Source of the DNA: Phorcus lineatus
Lineage: Eukaryota > Mollusca > Gastropoda > Trochida > Trochidae
NCBI GenBank assembly: GCA_921293015.1
Contig: OV121094.1
Span: forward strand, 38,190,054 to 38,254,053
Direction: 5' to 3'
Length of the DNA stretch: 64,000 nt
Shown: piece after piece, positions 23,515-37,300 of the stretch
Position numbering within the stretch: the stretch's first letter is position 1
How the letters are laid out: every line of letters starts with the position of its first letter
Notes under the pieces: generated by a model
The model's database searches: none
Told to the model about the DNA's origin: nothing
What the model saw: the letters and a program-made list of their open reading frames with translations, nothing else
Program-made: the position numbers and the translations under genes

Positions 23515-24377
23515 TTTAATGCATAGTAATGTTTCTTTATGGTAACCATTGTGTTTTTTATATAAAGTGTCAACTAAAAACTATTTATTTTGCAGTTGCG
23601 GAAAAGTTTTATGTTTTAGAATAAAAAACAGATAAATATGCCTTGCAGATACATGTATATATGTCATGATCGATATCCAATTTCATGTTGACACAATTCC
23701 TACAATTGAAAGAGGCCCGAAAAATAAATCTTGTCTTTTTCAAAAAATGTCTATAAGGAAAAAAAATTATATTATCTTTTGTTTTATACTTTTAGATTTA
23801 CAATACGATACAATTCTTTTATACAATATTGTGTAACTTGTTTTTAAATTTCAAAAATTAGTAGACGTGTATGCTCATTTTGACTCTTACTACAATAATG
23901 ACGAAAGTCAATATTTTTATCAAGTAAATATATTTCTAAAGCGATAATAGTAACTAAAGTCAAACTATACTTCTTTAGCAAAAACAGTTCCAATGGATCT
24001 AAGAAATAAAAAGATCCTTTGCCAAAATTCAATTGGATATTTTCAATCAACAAACAAAACTCCATTGACATAAACATTTTTTTGAAAAATTTCCTTTTGC
24101 AAAAAAAAAATCCACTGTAAAAATCTCAGAGGAATTTAAAATTCCTTTTGTAATGAAATTTTGAAATATTTCGTCAGAAATAAATTTGAAAAATTCCAAT
24201 ACAGACTTTGTACAAAATAAAAATGTTTGAATTTTAACCATATTTTTTCCAAAGTACCAATGTAAGGTGAAGTTTGTTTTGAAAATAAGTTGTAATCGAC
24301 ATCTTTTGTGTCACGACACACATTCTAAGATAACACGAATCACATTTCATTTTCAGTTTTACAACTGTAATAGAGGA
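23515..24377. other. AT-rich stretch without recognisable gene
   Basis: Overlapping minus-strand frames (23844-24321) are Phe/Lys/Leu-rich and match nothing I know. They are probably AT-bias artefacts. Confidence 0.4.
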
Positions 24378-24745
24378 TACTAGAAGACCTTCAATTCAAT
24401 ACTATTTTTATTCAACCAGTAATGATTAAGTATGAAACGAGCGAAAGCTAGTTTGATACCACATCATTATCAAGATTAATAAAAAGTGGTATGTTATTGA
24501 AGTACGTTTAGTATCATGTTTATTATTTGACCTCTGTAATCAAGCATGATCACCGAAAGTGTACTGAACGAAACATTTCCGCGACTTGGCCGCCATTTTG
24601 ACGGCGGTGCCAATGTTGTGACGTCACAACCATACAGTATAGTGACGTCTTTCGTGCAGCGGTATTATATTATTTTAATATCGCCGTTTAAATATTGCAG
24701 TATCTTGCACGGGTGAGTACCAAGCAAATTTACGTGATGCAATAT
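24378..24745 (-). repeat. CRE-palindrome/hairpin repeat, family B copy 2
   Basis: Reverse-complement match of 5880-6245. TGACGTCA lies at 24619-24626, the hairpin side with GAAACGAGCGAAAGC near 24437, and the outer end GCAGTATCTTGCACGGGTGAG near 24703 (first part GCAGTATCTTGCACGG). It keeps extra bases (GACTTGGCCGCCATTTTGACGG region, near 24584) not present in copy 1. Confidence 0.7.
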
Positions 24746-27700
24746 TTTTGTGTATTTAGTTTTAAAATTCACTTATAAAAATATGTTGTCATGAGATACA
24801 TGTCAATCGGGTAAAAGAAATTAATGTCAATAATGAAGTTACATGTACCCAGGATTCGACCATCTACTTGCAAAATCATGAACAAACTTTCCTCACATGA
24901 GAACATCTTCAGAGTGTATCGATTCGTCTGTGGAATGATTTTTCTATTTAATGTTGTGATTATATTAACCCTTTCAATATACACTGAAAGATTTGTAACG
25001 TCTAACAATATCACACTAACAGTAATCTCATCAACACAAGCGATGCCGAAACATCCAAACACGCAGATTAGATTAGCTAAGCAAGACTAAATTTACAATC
25101 TTGTTCTTGTCAACTCATGCCATAATATTGTAAAGTCGCATTGCAGGTCCAGATTGTTTCAGATCAATAATAGCTTACAGTTTCTGTAAGATGATATTCG
25201 TTAATTTATTTAACGAATTCACTTCAAAACTTAAGTTTTAAGAAAAAGGTAAAATATTTTCTTCAGTAACTTCGATCCTAGAAATAACTATTATAATAGA
25301 AATGCTCTTACCAGCTATCTTTAAGGTAACATAGAACGAACACATAATCGAATCAGCCGATAGGCATAGTTATACATAAGTGATATTACCTCCTTTAATT
25401 TCCGTCACGAAATTCATTATGTTTTTAACGAAATATTTATTATGTATAATAATAATTATAATAATATTATTATTATTATCATTATAGGATTATCTGATAA
25501 TATGGTATCGCATTGAAGGACTATGTAATTTATAGATGCATTTGGTTTGAATTCCTCATTTCAATATGTCTTTGTAAGAATTACTGCTTATCAATCACCC
25601 CTCGCACATCGATTCTCTGTTCAAGCTTATAGTTAAAACGGTTCATTTGTTCATGAAGTGAAACTAAACATTTAGCACTGCATGAGTCTAAATTAGCAAA
25701 CTGGAAACCTCCCAAGCATTTTGGACTTCCTTAAGAAAATAATTCACCAAACGTGTTAGTCCTATTTTACAAAAGTAATTCCTATATAGAAAATGCAGTT
25801 TCGGGGGATATCAACGAATACGAGAAAAACCGTTAAGTCTATATAAATCTTTTGAAAGTAATATATATATGGTCCAAAACCAGGAGTTACATACAAAGTA
25901 AACATATGTTTTGTTCTTCTTATCAAAGACAATCCAATATGAGAATATTGTAATTATAATCATGGACGGTAAAACTGATGTGAATGAGCACTCAGATAAA
26001 GATGTAATCTGAAAAATACTGTGCTTTCCATTATGTGTTAAAATTACATATTGAGGATATCAATGTGAGTTCCATACGTCTTGATCTTTATCCTTATACT
26101 TCTTCGTTTAATAAACCCAGGTGGATGTATTATCATTATGATCGTCATAATAGTGAAGTTTCAAAGACATATCAGTATGAATAGTTTATATATAAACGTC
26201 AATAATGAATTATTCTTCTTCAAAAGCCTGCTCTTTTGCTCTTATCCTGATATCAAATTAATCTTAGCAAGTGATAGTAAGATTACCTACAAGGAGAAGC
26301 TGGTGACGTAGTTCATCATATATATTACGGGGATTTCTACCTTTATTTTGAACCCAATTACATAGACCTGCTAGATACTGCCTGAACGCAAACGGAACTT
26401 GGACGTTTATGACACCCCGAGGAATCAGATAAGCAAAAATAGTATTTGGTTTTCCTTCTCCAAGGTAACACTACATCAACATTGATTTAAAAACGTTGCT
26501 GGGAAGCACTACTGTTTTCTTCCGAATTATCTACTTTGAGTACACAATTAGTATGAAAAGAAAATGTCCATAGTTTGATGCTAGACTCACACTGATAATT
26601 GAATCTGCTATGGCACGATCTGTAAATAGAAAAGTTCAATGTTGGTGTTTATTTTCTTCATATGTGATGTGTCAGAAAGAAAATACTTTGAGTGAACGGC
26701 ATTGTTTATGTTTTGGTAGTTCCTAGGAAACGCCATTATTATCCTACTACATACATAAAAGCTTACACAAAAAATAGATTAATTAAGCACTTTACAAAAA
26801 ACCGCACCTGAAAGCGTTGCTACTATTGTAAAAGACATCAGAAAGTGGAAAAGAACATTACCAATTCCATGATATGCCCAAACATGTATCTTTCAAACTT
26901 AAAGTCTTTGCAATATCTCTGAGAAGAAAACTTGTCTTTCAAAATGTTATGCATTTAAAGGCAATGGTTTAGGTAAAAATGTGTTTCTCAAATATGAATT
27001 ATTTTGATAAATAAAATTTAAACCAAAGACAAAAAACAAGCAATTAAGTGCACAGACATCAAATAACTTTGGAATATTCCATTGTCCTTACAAAGCAATT
27101 AAACTACATTCAAAAAGCTACAGAAAGTGAACTTAAAGAACACGCAGTGTCCTTTCGTCTAATAAAGAAAAATCTTTCCTTTAATACGCATTTCAGCATA
27201 ACATTCACTTACTGAACTTAAACTTATGGAAATAAACGTTCTGTATATATAAACAGTTTTCATTTAGTTGCATGCCAGCACTAATTCTTTGATGTAATCA
27301 AGTTAACATGAAGCCGTCCAAAAACATTTGAAATACTTCTTAGTAATAAAGTCACACTTCCAGCAACCTGTCACTGAATATCTAACGATAAGTATATTGA
27401 AACTATATTGACCAAGGACAGTATCATTGGAATTCTTTTTATGTCGCGTAAACAATAAAATAATCATAAACGATTGATGTCAAGTAGTAAACATATCAAT
27501 CAGTTAGACCCATGATGAAGACTTTTCCAGGACCCTGAAGAAAATCATTTTTACTTATCTAAAAAAATATTTATTGCAAAAGTAAAAACAGGACTGGGAA
27601 AGTTTCATTTATCACCAGTATTTTTTCTGAAATAACCTTAACTTTTAAAGTTGCGACCTATACCTTAATCTTAACAAAATTTGGAATAAAAAATTTTTTT

Positions 27701-28616
27701 TCTACATTGAATGCAATGTTTAAAAATGTCATACAGAATACACGAACATGTATTCTTCACATGGAAAATTATGTTATTTGTATTAAAAGCCCAAAAGCTT
27801 AACCAAATCGCACAAAGATAGTATAAGTTATTTTATATTGTGAGTATTCTCATTATAACAAAATGCATAAACAATGTGACCTAACGAGCAGTTACTTTTC
27901 TAAAGCTGTGATCGTGTATATCCGAACAGTATTTATTCATTAGATAAGTAGATTAGAATGCATAAGTTTGCGATCGAAGGTTATTAAAAATAAGATTTTT
28001 AGATTAAAAAATCCAAGAAAATACACTTAAATGTAAACGAAAAAAACCTGCATGTAAAGCTATATAGTTGCAACAACTTGACATCCCGATCTCTTTGGAA
28101 TACTGACATATTTGTGTATCTTTTTTATAAGCATAGCAACAAGTTGTGAAATTGGTTTGCTTTTTTAGTTAGGAAGCTACATTTTGTACTGAGTTTGGCT
28201 CATTTATGTAATTCATCATAGGGATTCACATTTGCTGAGTTATGTACAATACAGGGTTGCCCATCACCACATACCGACAATTCGATCATTAACGTTAGTT
28301 ATATAACTCATAAGTCATAAAAAGTATAAGGATACGGGGAACTTACAAGGTTGTTTTGATGTGAACTTTCCCACGAATTATTGAAATAAATCTGACATAT
28401 TGCCAAATTTATATAGTGGCAGTTTTTGACAATGTAAAACGATTCTGTACCTCAAATTGATATTTGAAACAAAATAAAAATTTGCAGTTATTTTTCAATT
28501 GCTATCGGGGACCTGGTATAAGTGATCCTTTATAGCAACTACGTAAACACATATGAACCCATAAGCCAGGTTAGGATTCCAATACTAAGTGATTGCTTTC
28601 AAACCAGATACATACC
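24746..28616. other. AT-rich stretch without recognisable gene
   Basis: Includes a low-complexity, self-complementary run of AAT/ATT near 25441-25485. Open frames do not exceed 97 codons, and those at 24769-25090 on both strands share no domain with a known family. Confidence 0.45.
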
Positions 28617-28620
28617 TGAA

Positions 28621-29074
28621 AGAGCCACTCCGTGATTTTCATAACATATTATTTACATTTGATACGAACCTGAATGTCATATGTGGTGATATAAAATCAA
28701 ACATCTGAACTTTTCATGTCCAGAAGACATATATATGACAAATACTGGATTTCCTTGAAAATCTAAAAACAGCCTTGTAAATGCACAGAGGTGTAGATAT
28801 CACGTCTAATATACATAGATACTAATTATATTACCTAACAAACACTATAAACTCCTAACTGCCCTCCTGGCTGTTTTAGACAAGTCTCCAACATTACGTT
28901 TGACCACTGTCCGGTTTTCGATCATAATTGCGACGTTCTACCTTCATATTGTCACTGTAAAAAAACCAATAAGCTTAAATTGTGTCTTTTTGGTAACAGT
29001 CGATACTGCGCTATCAAACGATACCATTGATTAAGTTTGGCAGATATGACTCCAACAACTCACGGAGTGGCTCT
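28621..29074. mobile_element. 454-bp MITE, TTAA-type ends
   Basis: The ends are a perfect 15-bp inverted repeat, AGAGCCACTCCGTGA at 28621-28635 and TCACGGAGTGGCTCT at 29060-29074. The right flank is TTAA (29075-29078) and the left flank is TGAA (28617-28620), one change from TTAA. TTAA plus a purine-rich AGAG start suits a Kolobok/T2 or piggyBac-type non-autonomous element. There is no open frame of note. Confidence 0.65.
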
Positions 29075-29078
29075 TTAA

Positions 29079-30049
29079 TGAGCAACAATGTGTCATGTTA
29101 ATATCTTGATTTACGTTGCTTCGGGAAGCACACATGACAACCTATTGCATGATATTTCTTACGAAGTTAAATTTATCAAGCTATATTCTTCTCAGTAAGT
29201 GTACTCATTATAAAACCCAATAAGGGAATCCAATAGAGGCAATGCTCATTCAATGCCAATATTATCTTTAAAGTACAAACAATAACGACACCAGTGTCCA
29301 GGTTTCGTGCCGCTCGCCGGATTATTTCATGTATATCAGGAATGCTACTATTATTGTTTGTAGGAACTACTCTCACAATGATCAATAACAATTTAACCTA
29401 AACTTTTTTTCACTGTTATTGCTCTATGTTATTAGCATACAAAACGGAAAGGGATTTACACGTGATTTCCTTTGAAAGAAATATCTTTATGTACTATTAA
29501 TATGATTTTCCATGAAGTGTGCAGGATTTTCACTCGAGAAAAGCGTGTCAGAGATATAGAGTTTAGCTGTACAGTTAGCTTCTAATTGGTTAGACATAAA
29601 TGGATCAGCTACAGGTTTTCAATCACAATTTGGAGAATAATATGTAAGGTTTCGAAGCACATAGTTTTACGCATAAAGTTTATTGAATTATACATTGAAT
29701 GAAAATACATCACATATTTAAAATATTCTTTATATTCGGTAAGTAGTTCATGTATAAAGATAAAGTGCATCATTGCTTATCAACTCCTTTTTCGTACATA
29801 TGTACGCATCTGCTGACATTTCTCATTTAAAAACTCATCTAATCTCAACTCAACGTTCACTGTTTGCAAAGAATTTCCTTTTATAGAATAATAACATATG
29901 AGTGTTGTCGCACTGACTCAGAATGTACAGGCAAAAGAACGATTTATTTAATAAATAAGTTTTGTAAATTCTTCATGACTCACGTGAATGTTTCTCATAT
30001 AAAAAACTGCACCTTGTTCAAACCGTAATTAGACATGAAACAAACTCCA
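29079..30049. other. AT-rich stretch without recognisable gene
   Basis: One minus-strand frame of 71 codons (29176-29391) has no recognisable domain. Nothing else was seen. Confidence 0.4.
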
Positions 30050-30064
30050 TTAAAATAAAGTGAG

Positions 30065-30117
30065 TGAGTGAGTTATTGTTTAACGCCGCATGGGCAATAT
30101 TTCAGCCATTAGCGGCG
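30065..30117 (+). mobile_element. 53-bp SINE head with 15-bp target duplication
   Basis: TTAAAATAAAGTGAG occurs perfectly at 30050-30064 and 30118-30132. Between them is only TGAGTGAGTTATTGTTTAACG, here cut to TGAGTGAGTTATTG, then GCCGCATGGGCAATATTTC and AGCCATTAGCGGCG. The insert folds back on itself (AACGCCGCATGG pairs with CCATTAGCGGCG). It matches the head of the gastropod-type short repeats seen at 15186 and 17559 but lacks any body. Confidence 0.65.
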
Positions 30118-30132
30118 TTAAAATAAAGTGAG

Positions 30133-33100
30133 CATAGGTATAGTGGCAATGAAGCTACCTACAAACCTTAACGACGCTCAAACAGAATGTAATGTGGTGT
30201 CTCGAGGGCTATACCGTAATCAGTAACTACATCTTGGACATAATTGACATGTCACAGTTGACATATCCATTAGGTAAGGATCGGTGTGGTTAACTTTAAG
30301 TGATTTCGTTTCCTCTAGAAGCAATTGGCTAGCGTATTTTAGGGATATAATTATCATTCCAATTACGACCAAAACAAAAATTCAAGAGAAGAAAAGGGAT
30401 TTTAGTTTGGGCTCTGACACAGTATCACTTATACGAGTAGGATGGTGTCCTCCAGTTCCGCGCAGAGCCATCTTCATTTCCATAGTGTATGATTTCAATA
30501 AACTTACCTGAATTAATGACTTAAGAATCGAATATAAATCCTTTTACATATTCCACTTATTTCATTCAGTTCATTAAGGGTTCGGTAGTCATTTTCCTCA
30601 ATGAGGAACGTCATACACGAATGTCATATATATATGACTCTACACAAAACAAAGAACGATTATGGCGTCATTTCCAAGATGAAGTCGTTGGGGAGAAACC
30701 CGGCGCACATAAGCCTAAGTTAAGGTTTGTTTTGTATATAAATAATTGAACGTTACTTTCATCTTCTCATTTTGTTTAAGCACTTACAAAACTCCACCTT
30801 AAATTGTTCTGCGAATAGAAATAAAAATATAAAAAGATAATTAAGGTATCAGTCGAGCTTTACATATCTTCTTCTTGTTTGAATTGTGTATTCATGCGCG
30901 GTATGTTGTCTCAGTGAATTTGAGCAATTTTGATTTTGTTGTGTTAGAGTTGATAAATAAGAAATATAATAAATATAGGACGTCATATGTGTGCATTTGG
31001 ATCGTTTGTATTGTACTCGAAGATGTCATGGAAACAAAAGCAACGCGTTCGAACTCGTTGTTCCTCTCCTTGATGCTTTCATGACATCTTTTGATTTTAT
31101 CAATACCTACTCAAATGCACTCGATGACGTTCTCTATATGTAATAGTAATTCAGACACCTGATTGGAAGCTGAAATATGGCCTTATTCGATTTATTGCTT
31201 AATTCAATTTACTATTAAAGTAAGACTCCGAAAAGAAATGTTAAAGTTGATTTTTCTAAGGAGAATAAAGTTATTATCAGTCTTTAATGATGAACGATAA
31301 GTACCATGGTTGTTATGATTAAAACTATATGTTATAAGGTAATTACCATGGCGAGAGGATGAATATTAGGGATAATTTAAATTCGATGTTGTTTTGGTAA
31401 GGCTACCACATATATATCGTCTGTAAGATAGCACATTATTCAGTAATATATTATCAGTTACTTGTGCACAGCTTTTCTTTATTGAAAGTGTGTTGATATC
31501 TTTTATATAACTTAAAAGTCACGAGCTACCTCTCCACATTTAAGCGAAATGCTGTGCAGCTTATGGGAAAAATCTTAGAATATTCATTTAAACCTACTCA
31601 ACCCTCTCAGACAGCCTCCGCCTTGATATAATAATCTTTGGAATTTTTCAGGACTTTTGCACCGAAACAATTTTTTAATATTTGGTTTAAACTTTAGTGA
31701 ACTTTAAGTAAAAGATTAAACTTTTACAAGTTTTGTCCAATGTTTTTACACAAGGGTTTAGGAATGATACATTCTTTTAAATTTATGATTTTGCATGTCT
31801 ACCGTTCAGGTGCTGTTGTCACATATACAGGCGCACTTGTCAAAGCCATACTATTGGATAAAGACCCTCCTGACACGAAAGTGTCCTGAGTATCTACAAA
31901 CTGCTGCTGCCGACATTAGACATTTGTTATTTTAAACATTGCAACTCTCTATGTATTTAGTGTGAATATATCAATTTGGCATAACTTTTGCTGGCACGTC
32001 CAGGTGCGTTGTCCGACGACATATATACCTGATAAATGGTTTGAGCTTACGTGAATGTAAAAAGAATTACCAATGTAAAACAATGGAACTTATATAGATA
32101 GAAAAAATCTGAACGACGTCAACATTGACAGTTTCAAGCAAATATTTATAACATAACCCATTGTCTATATTATTACCTGTATATGGTGTGATTATGTGTA
32201 AACATGACATTTTGGTGTCAAATGTTACTTTTCTTTAATCAAGAACTTTATTTATAGCAGTTAAAAGTAAAGAAAGTATATCATTTAGTGTAATGGGAGA
32301 TATATTCAACATTTCCTATGTGAACAATTTAATCTCCTTGTTATGTTGTACTTTTCCTAGTTTATGTTGTAAGTTCCATATCGATTTTATTTTCACGTTG
32401 TGTTTGCCTGTTGAATTGAAAAACTACTCTTTAAATTCACTTGCAATTGTGGCAATGTTAAGGCGACCAATTTCATTAAGGGATATATGAAGCCGTGAGA
32501 GTCGGTTGTACTCAAAACGGCAAGTTCAGTTTTGAAAACGGCTGAACTAGGAATGCGTGCAGCTTTTGAATATACCCTGATCATCTAACTTTGTACAAAA
32601 GATGAAATATTCCCTTTTAAAAGTTAAATGTCAACTACCGTTTTATTATACACATTAAAAGCATAAGTTGGTTTCATACGGGTTGACGTTTGTTTTCATT
32701 GGATGTATATTATCGGTGTAACACTTCATCGATAGTGTTAATGTTTACATAGTCTACTTCGCGATACGAGTGCACCTATACAAATTATATTTGGACAGTA
32801 TAACACGATATCCATATGACGAGGATCGATGTATCGCTTAAAGAAAAAATATATTCCGATATTAATAAATAACATAATAAAATAATAACCATTTAAGCAG
32901 ACAAGTTTGCATTCTATTTTAGAGATGAAAGTGATTAGAAAGACAAAAAATAAATGATATTTCTGATATTTTGTTATCTGTGATTTTATGACTTCCATTT
33001 ATGAAATGCTTTTGACAGGTTTGTAGCGTTGAAATTATATTACCTTAATAAATTCTAGTTTGTGTCGGCGTCTTTTGAAAAAACTAACACGTATTTTTGC

Positions 33101-34314
33101 AGTAGATAATTCACTTAAATGTAGGTTGTTTAAAGCAAAGGAATCATACAGGGATTACTTCATTAGTCTTATAGAAATCAATCTATTTATTTCCGCAATA
33201 CAGAGCAAACTGTTTCCTTGAGGGTACGAAAGTAATTCATTGAATCAACTGAGGCACAAGAACATTTCTGAACCTCATACCATTGTTATTAGATAATTGT
33301 GCCTCACTTTGCAGAAGAAAGACGATTGCTGTTGAATAGTGGTCACTGATTCAATCTGTATTCATTCATGACTCCCGCTATCATTACACGCACATAAAAA
33401 CCTCTGCGTGTTTAATCTTTTTCATGCCCTTACGAGAGATGAATTTGTTACGACCTTGAGAGAGAGAGAGAGAGAGAGAGATAGAGAGAGAGAGAGTTAT
33501 ACATTGTATACAATGTGCACATTTATCAATATTTTACATATCAAGATATACCTCAGACCCATATTACTCATTTCGTTTATTGTAAGCTTTAAAAAATACT
33601 TTCTAAGATTATAAATTGTGAAATGATTCTTTGACATAAACAACTGGAACAATTATAATCATATTTAGAAATTGTGATTTAACCCTAAAATCATTGTAAA
33701 ATGGACTTTAAAAACATAAATGAATTATATGTCGTCTACCAGAGTGTATAATGAAAGCATGAATTGAGCTTCAAATTTTACTTACAGCAATACGAAATTC
33801 TTTACGTTTAATTTGAATGATATAAAATTCGTATGAACATTTTTTTAGAAACATGTAATATTTTGTAAGAAGCATGAATTGACTCCCATATCTCCAAGTA
33901 CAAAACGTCCATTAAAGTTTGTTTGGTCATAGTAATCAAACTTACATATACTAAAATGCCCAGGACAATCTGAAATAGTTATCACATTGAACAGAGAGAA
34001 TTATAAGGCAAGCAGGAGCGTTTGAAGGGAAGGCAAGGGAACAGCCAACAAATATTTTAGATCACGTCCTGTGACATCGTGATTAAGTTTGCCAATCTTC
34101 TTCAATGCAATTATTCCATTTCGTCGTGATAAGGTATCATTGGGGTTTACAAATGTCTAGGACATTGACCACTGCTTGGTCCATTTCAGATATGCTGTCT
34201 TCCAGTCCGATCTTTCAGCTGAGTGATGTGGACGGAATTGAGTACACCCGTGATTGCGGAAATGAAAATTGCTCTGTTCTGTATTGATATGTTAACAAAC
34301 TCGGCGTATTTTAA
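30133..34314. other. AT-rich stretch with a GA microsatellite
   Basis: A (GA)n run with one interruption lies at 33458-33497. Near 31019-31090, AAGATGTCATGGAAAC and GCTTTCATGACATCTT form an imperfect hairpin. The 60-75-codon frames here have no recognisable domain and no gene was recognised. Confidence 0.45.
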
Positions 34315-34322
34315 AATGTTTC

Positions 34323-37300
34323 CAGTGTTCCCGCTGGCTTTTTTAACAGCCAGTCCTTCGACCGGCAGCCAATGAAAATACCAGTCCCCATCAATTTTTA
34401 ACAGTCCTTATATATTTTTACAGTGAAAAAGCAAACAGTGCACTTTTGAACATGAATGAAATTGAATGTATGACTATGTGAACAACTAGGTATTACGTAT
34501 ACGGTAAGTGTTAAAATGAATAATAAACAGTATGAAATTGTGAACGAACTTTGTTTTGTTTTTATTTCAATACACGTGTGCCATTGATACAGGTATAATG
34601 CAGTACAACATGTACAGTCATTGAATGAAACTCCACTGTAACTATCTACGTTATTTATGTCATGTTAAAATGAAGACAAGATACCACATACTTACAAGGT
34701 TACTTTACATACTGTCAAGTTTCAGATAAATATTTCCAAGATATATTCAGCGCCATTTTGTTCTATTTTTGAAAACACTATCCCTGTGACGGTCACGTGA
34801 CACTTACGTCACACAGGAAAACTCATTAATTATTCACACTAACACAGTCACTGATTTGCGAACATGTCTGTTGAACTTAGTACTGTAAATGTCAAATATT
34901 ACATTAAAATGTTCACAGTTTACGTTTCTTCTTTCGGAACATCTTTATTGCTGTTTGGAAATTGAATTGACTTTCTTCAGTGTCATTTGAGTGCATATTT
35001 AATAGCATCAGATTGTTAATTCTGTTATGCGACAAGCGATTTCTTGCTGCCGTGTGGATTCTATTTTGAACGCTAAAACCTCTCTCTGCCGGCACGCTGG
35101 ATACTGGAATGGTGATAGCTACTGCTGCTAATGTTGCAAAGTCAGGGAATATATCCTGATACTCGTTTATCAGAATTTGACATGCTTGGTCGAACGACGA
35201 TGCCCCGAAACCAGACATAGCTTGCTTCATTTGCTGGAAATCACGTCTAGTACGATCCCTGTCAATCAAACTGGCTCTGACGTCATTATCTGCCTGACCA
35301 ATGACAGGAGAGAAGTGATCTAAGATAACATCAAGGGATTCCCTAGCATGTGCATTCATCTCTTCTGGTGTTTTGGGATATGTAAAAGGGTTTAAAACCT
35401 TGTCGAGTGAATGAAGAACAGTTAGGGAATCCTCTGGGAATCTCTTGTTTAGAGAATCTATCAGATCTGTAATAAAACCATCACGTTTCTTCTTGGCTGC
35501 AGCCACAGATCCAGGATCAGCATAGGTTAACTTTATTCCACGAAACTCGCCCTCAGAAATGTTGTCCGACAAATACACTTCATTTTCTCCAAACTGCGTC
35601 AACAATCCGTTTAAGCATGTGATAGTGGACTGCACCATTGGTTGTATCATGGCCAAATTGAGTTGATCCCTTTGAAAAATTGTGACGAGTTTTTCCATGT
35701 ATGGTAGTACATCACTCAACGTGTACGTCATAGAGAAAAAAGCGTAGGTTTTAAGCTTTTTTACCAAACCCTTGGCTGCTGTATTGTTTCGTTGTGCAGC
35801 CTCTTCCTCTAACTCAATTATGAGAGCTGGTAGGTTAAGTTTTGTCGACTTTACAGCACGGCCCAACGACAGCCATCGTACAGTACAGGGCTGTTTCAAA
35901 CTTGAGAATTCAGTGTCATCCAACACTTTGGAAAGCTCTTTCAGTCTATCATAGCGTGTAGCAGAATATTGGTATAGTTTATATACATCGTTGAGGGTGG
36001 TACGATATTCTGCTACACACTTTGAGAGACGTGCAGCGTCTTGAGAGGCCAAAGCCACCCGGTGTGCTATGCAGTGGACGTGTACTAAATATTGACAGTT
36101 CGAATCCCTAAGTCTGACACCAACACCACTCCTCACCCCAGTCATAACGCTGGCTCCATCTGACCCAAAGCCTGTTATTTTCTCTAAGGGTATATTCCAT
36201 TCAGCCATCACCTCTCGAATTTTGTCTGTGATAATCTCGGCTGTACCGCCATGAACGGTATAGTTTCCCAAGAAGACTGTTTCACATTTTCCACCATTTT
36301 CGATCCGAATAAAAATAATCAGTTTCTTTTCAACAGTGACATTGACAGTTTCATCAATGATCAATCCAATGAATTTACTTTTTGAAATTCTCTCTTTCAA
36401 AGTTTCAATCGTTGCCTCGGCTAGAGCATTTTCCATCTCTTCCACACTGTCACCATGGGTGTATACAACCCCACTCAAATTTTTACAACCATTCTTTTTT
36501 TGTAACTGAACGAGTGGTACAAATTTATCTGACGGAATATTTTGTTTCGCCATAAATAGCACTGTTCTCATCATGCACGTCAGAGCATCGTCATCCTTTT
36601 CTTTAGCTGCGGCAACGTGAACATTCATAGCTTTTTTATTTGTCAATATGAAAACAGCATCTCGATGACTCATGCTTTCTCTGTGTTCTTGTAGGGCCGA
36701 CTTCTGCATGTTAACACACCCTTTCGTAAAACCGTTGTTCTTACAAGCTTCCTCGCAAATTCGACAAAACATTGCTTCAGATTCAAATCGTAACCACTTG
36801 AATTCGGCGAACCACTCATTTCTAAAACTTCTTGATTTAGTTTTCGTCCCAGTGGATGATTTACTTGATGAAACAGATGTTTCTGCAGTCGCTGAATTGC
36901 TTGGAGAATCTGTTTTCGCCTTTTTAAATGGCCCTGGATCATTTGATTCCCCCCCACCAAAAAATTTTAACATATTCGTCTGCTTCTTTTCAGCCATTTT
37001 GACTGAAAACATGTACTTTGGTTCGAGATATTTAAACCTTGGTTTGAGACTATCTCGTCTAAAAATAGCTTGGGGAAACCCAAATTGTTTGTCGCTAAAC
37101 TTATACGTTATCGATCGTAGCTGTGACTGCTTGAAATGAAAAGTAAAACGTCTCTGAAACTATTTTGGGTTTATTTCAATATAACCAAGTAAACCAATGT
37201 TTCATTTATTTCAGTCATGTTAACTAAAAAATCAAATTCAAGACTTAAAAACAGCCAGTCCTCAGTACCGGCAGTGTTTGCAAATGCCGGTCCCTCTTTG

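Noticed and set aside
25441-25490. AAT/ATT palindromic run as a regulatory hairpin
   Set aside because: Low-complexity AT sequence; self-complementarity is expected.
36997-37012. Upstream Met as the hAT start
   Set aside because: Possible, but the second ATG five codons later has the stronger context and the leader between them is not conserved-looking.
35772-37139. Other frames across the hAT gene on both strands
   Set aside because: All lie over the 699-codon transposase frame and have no domain of their own.
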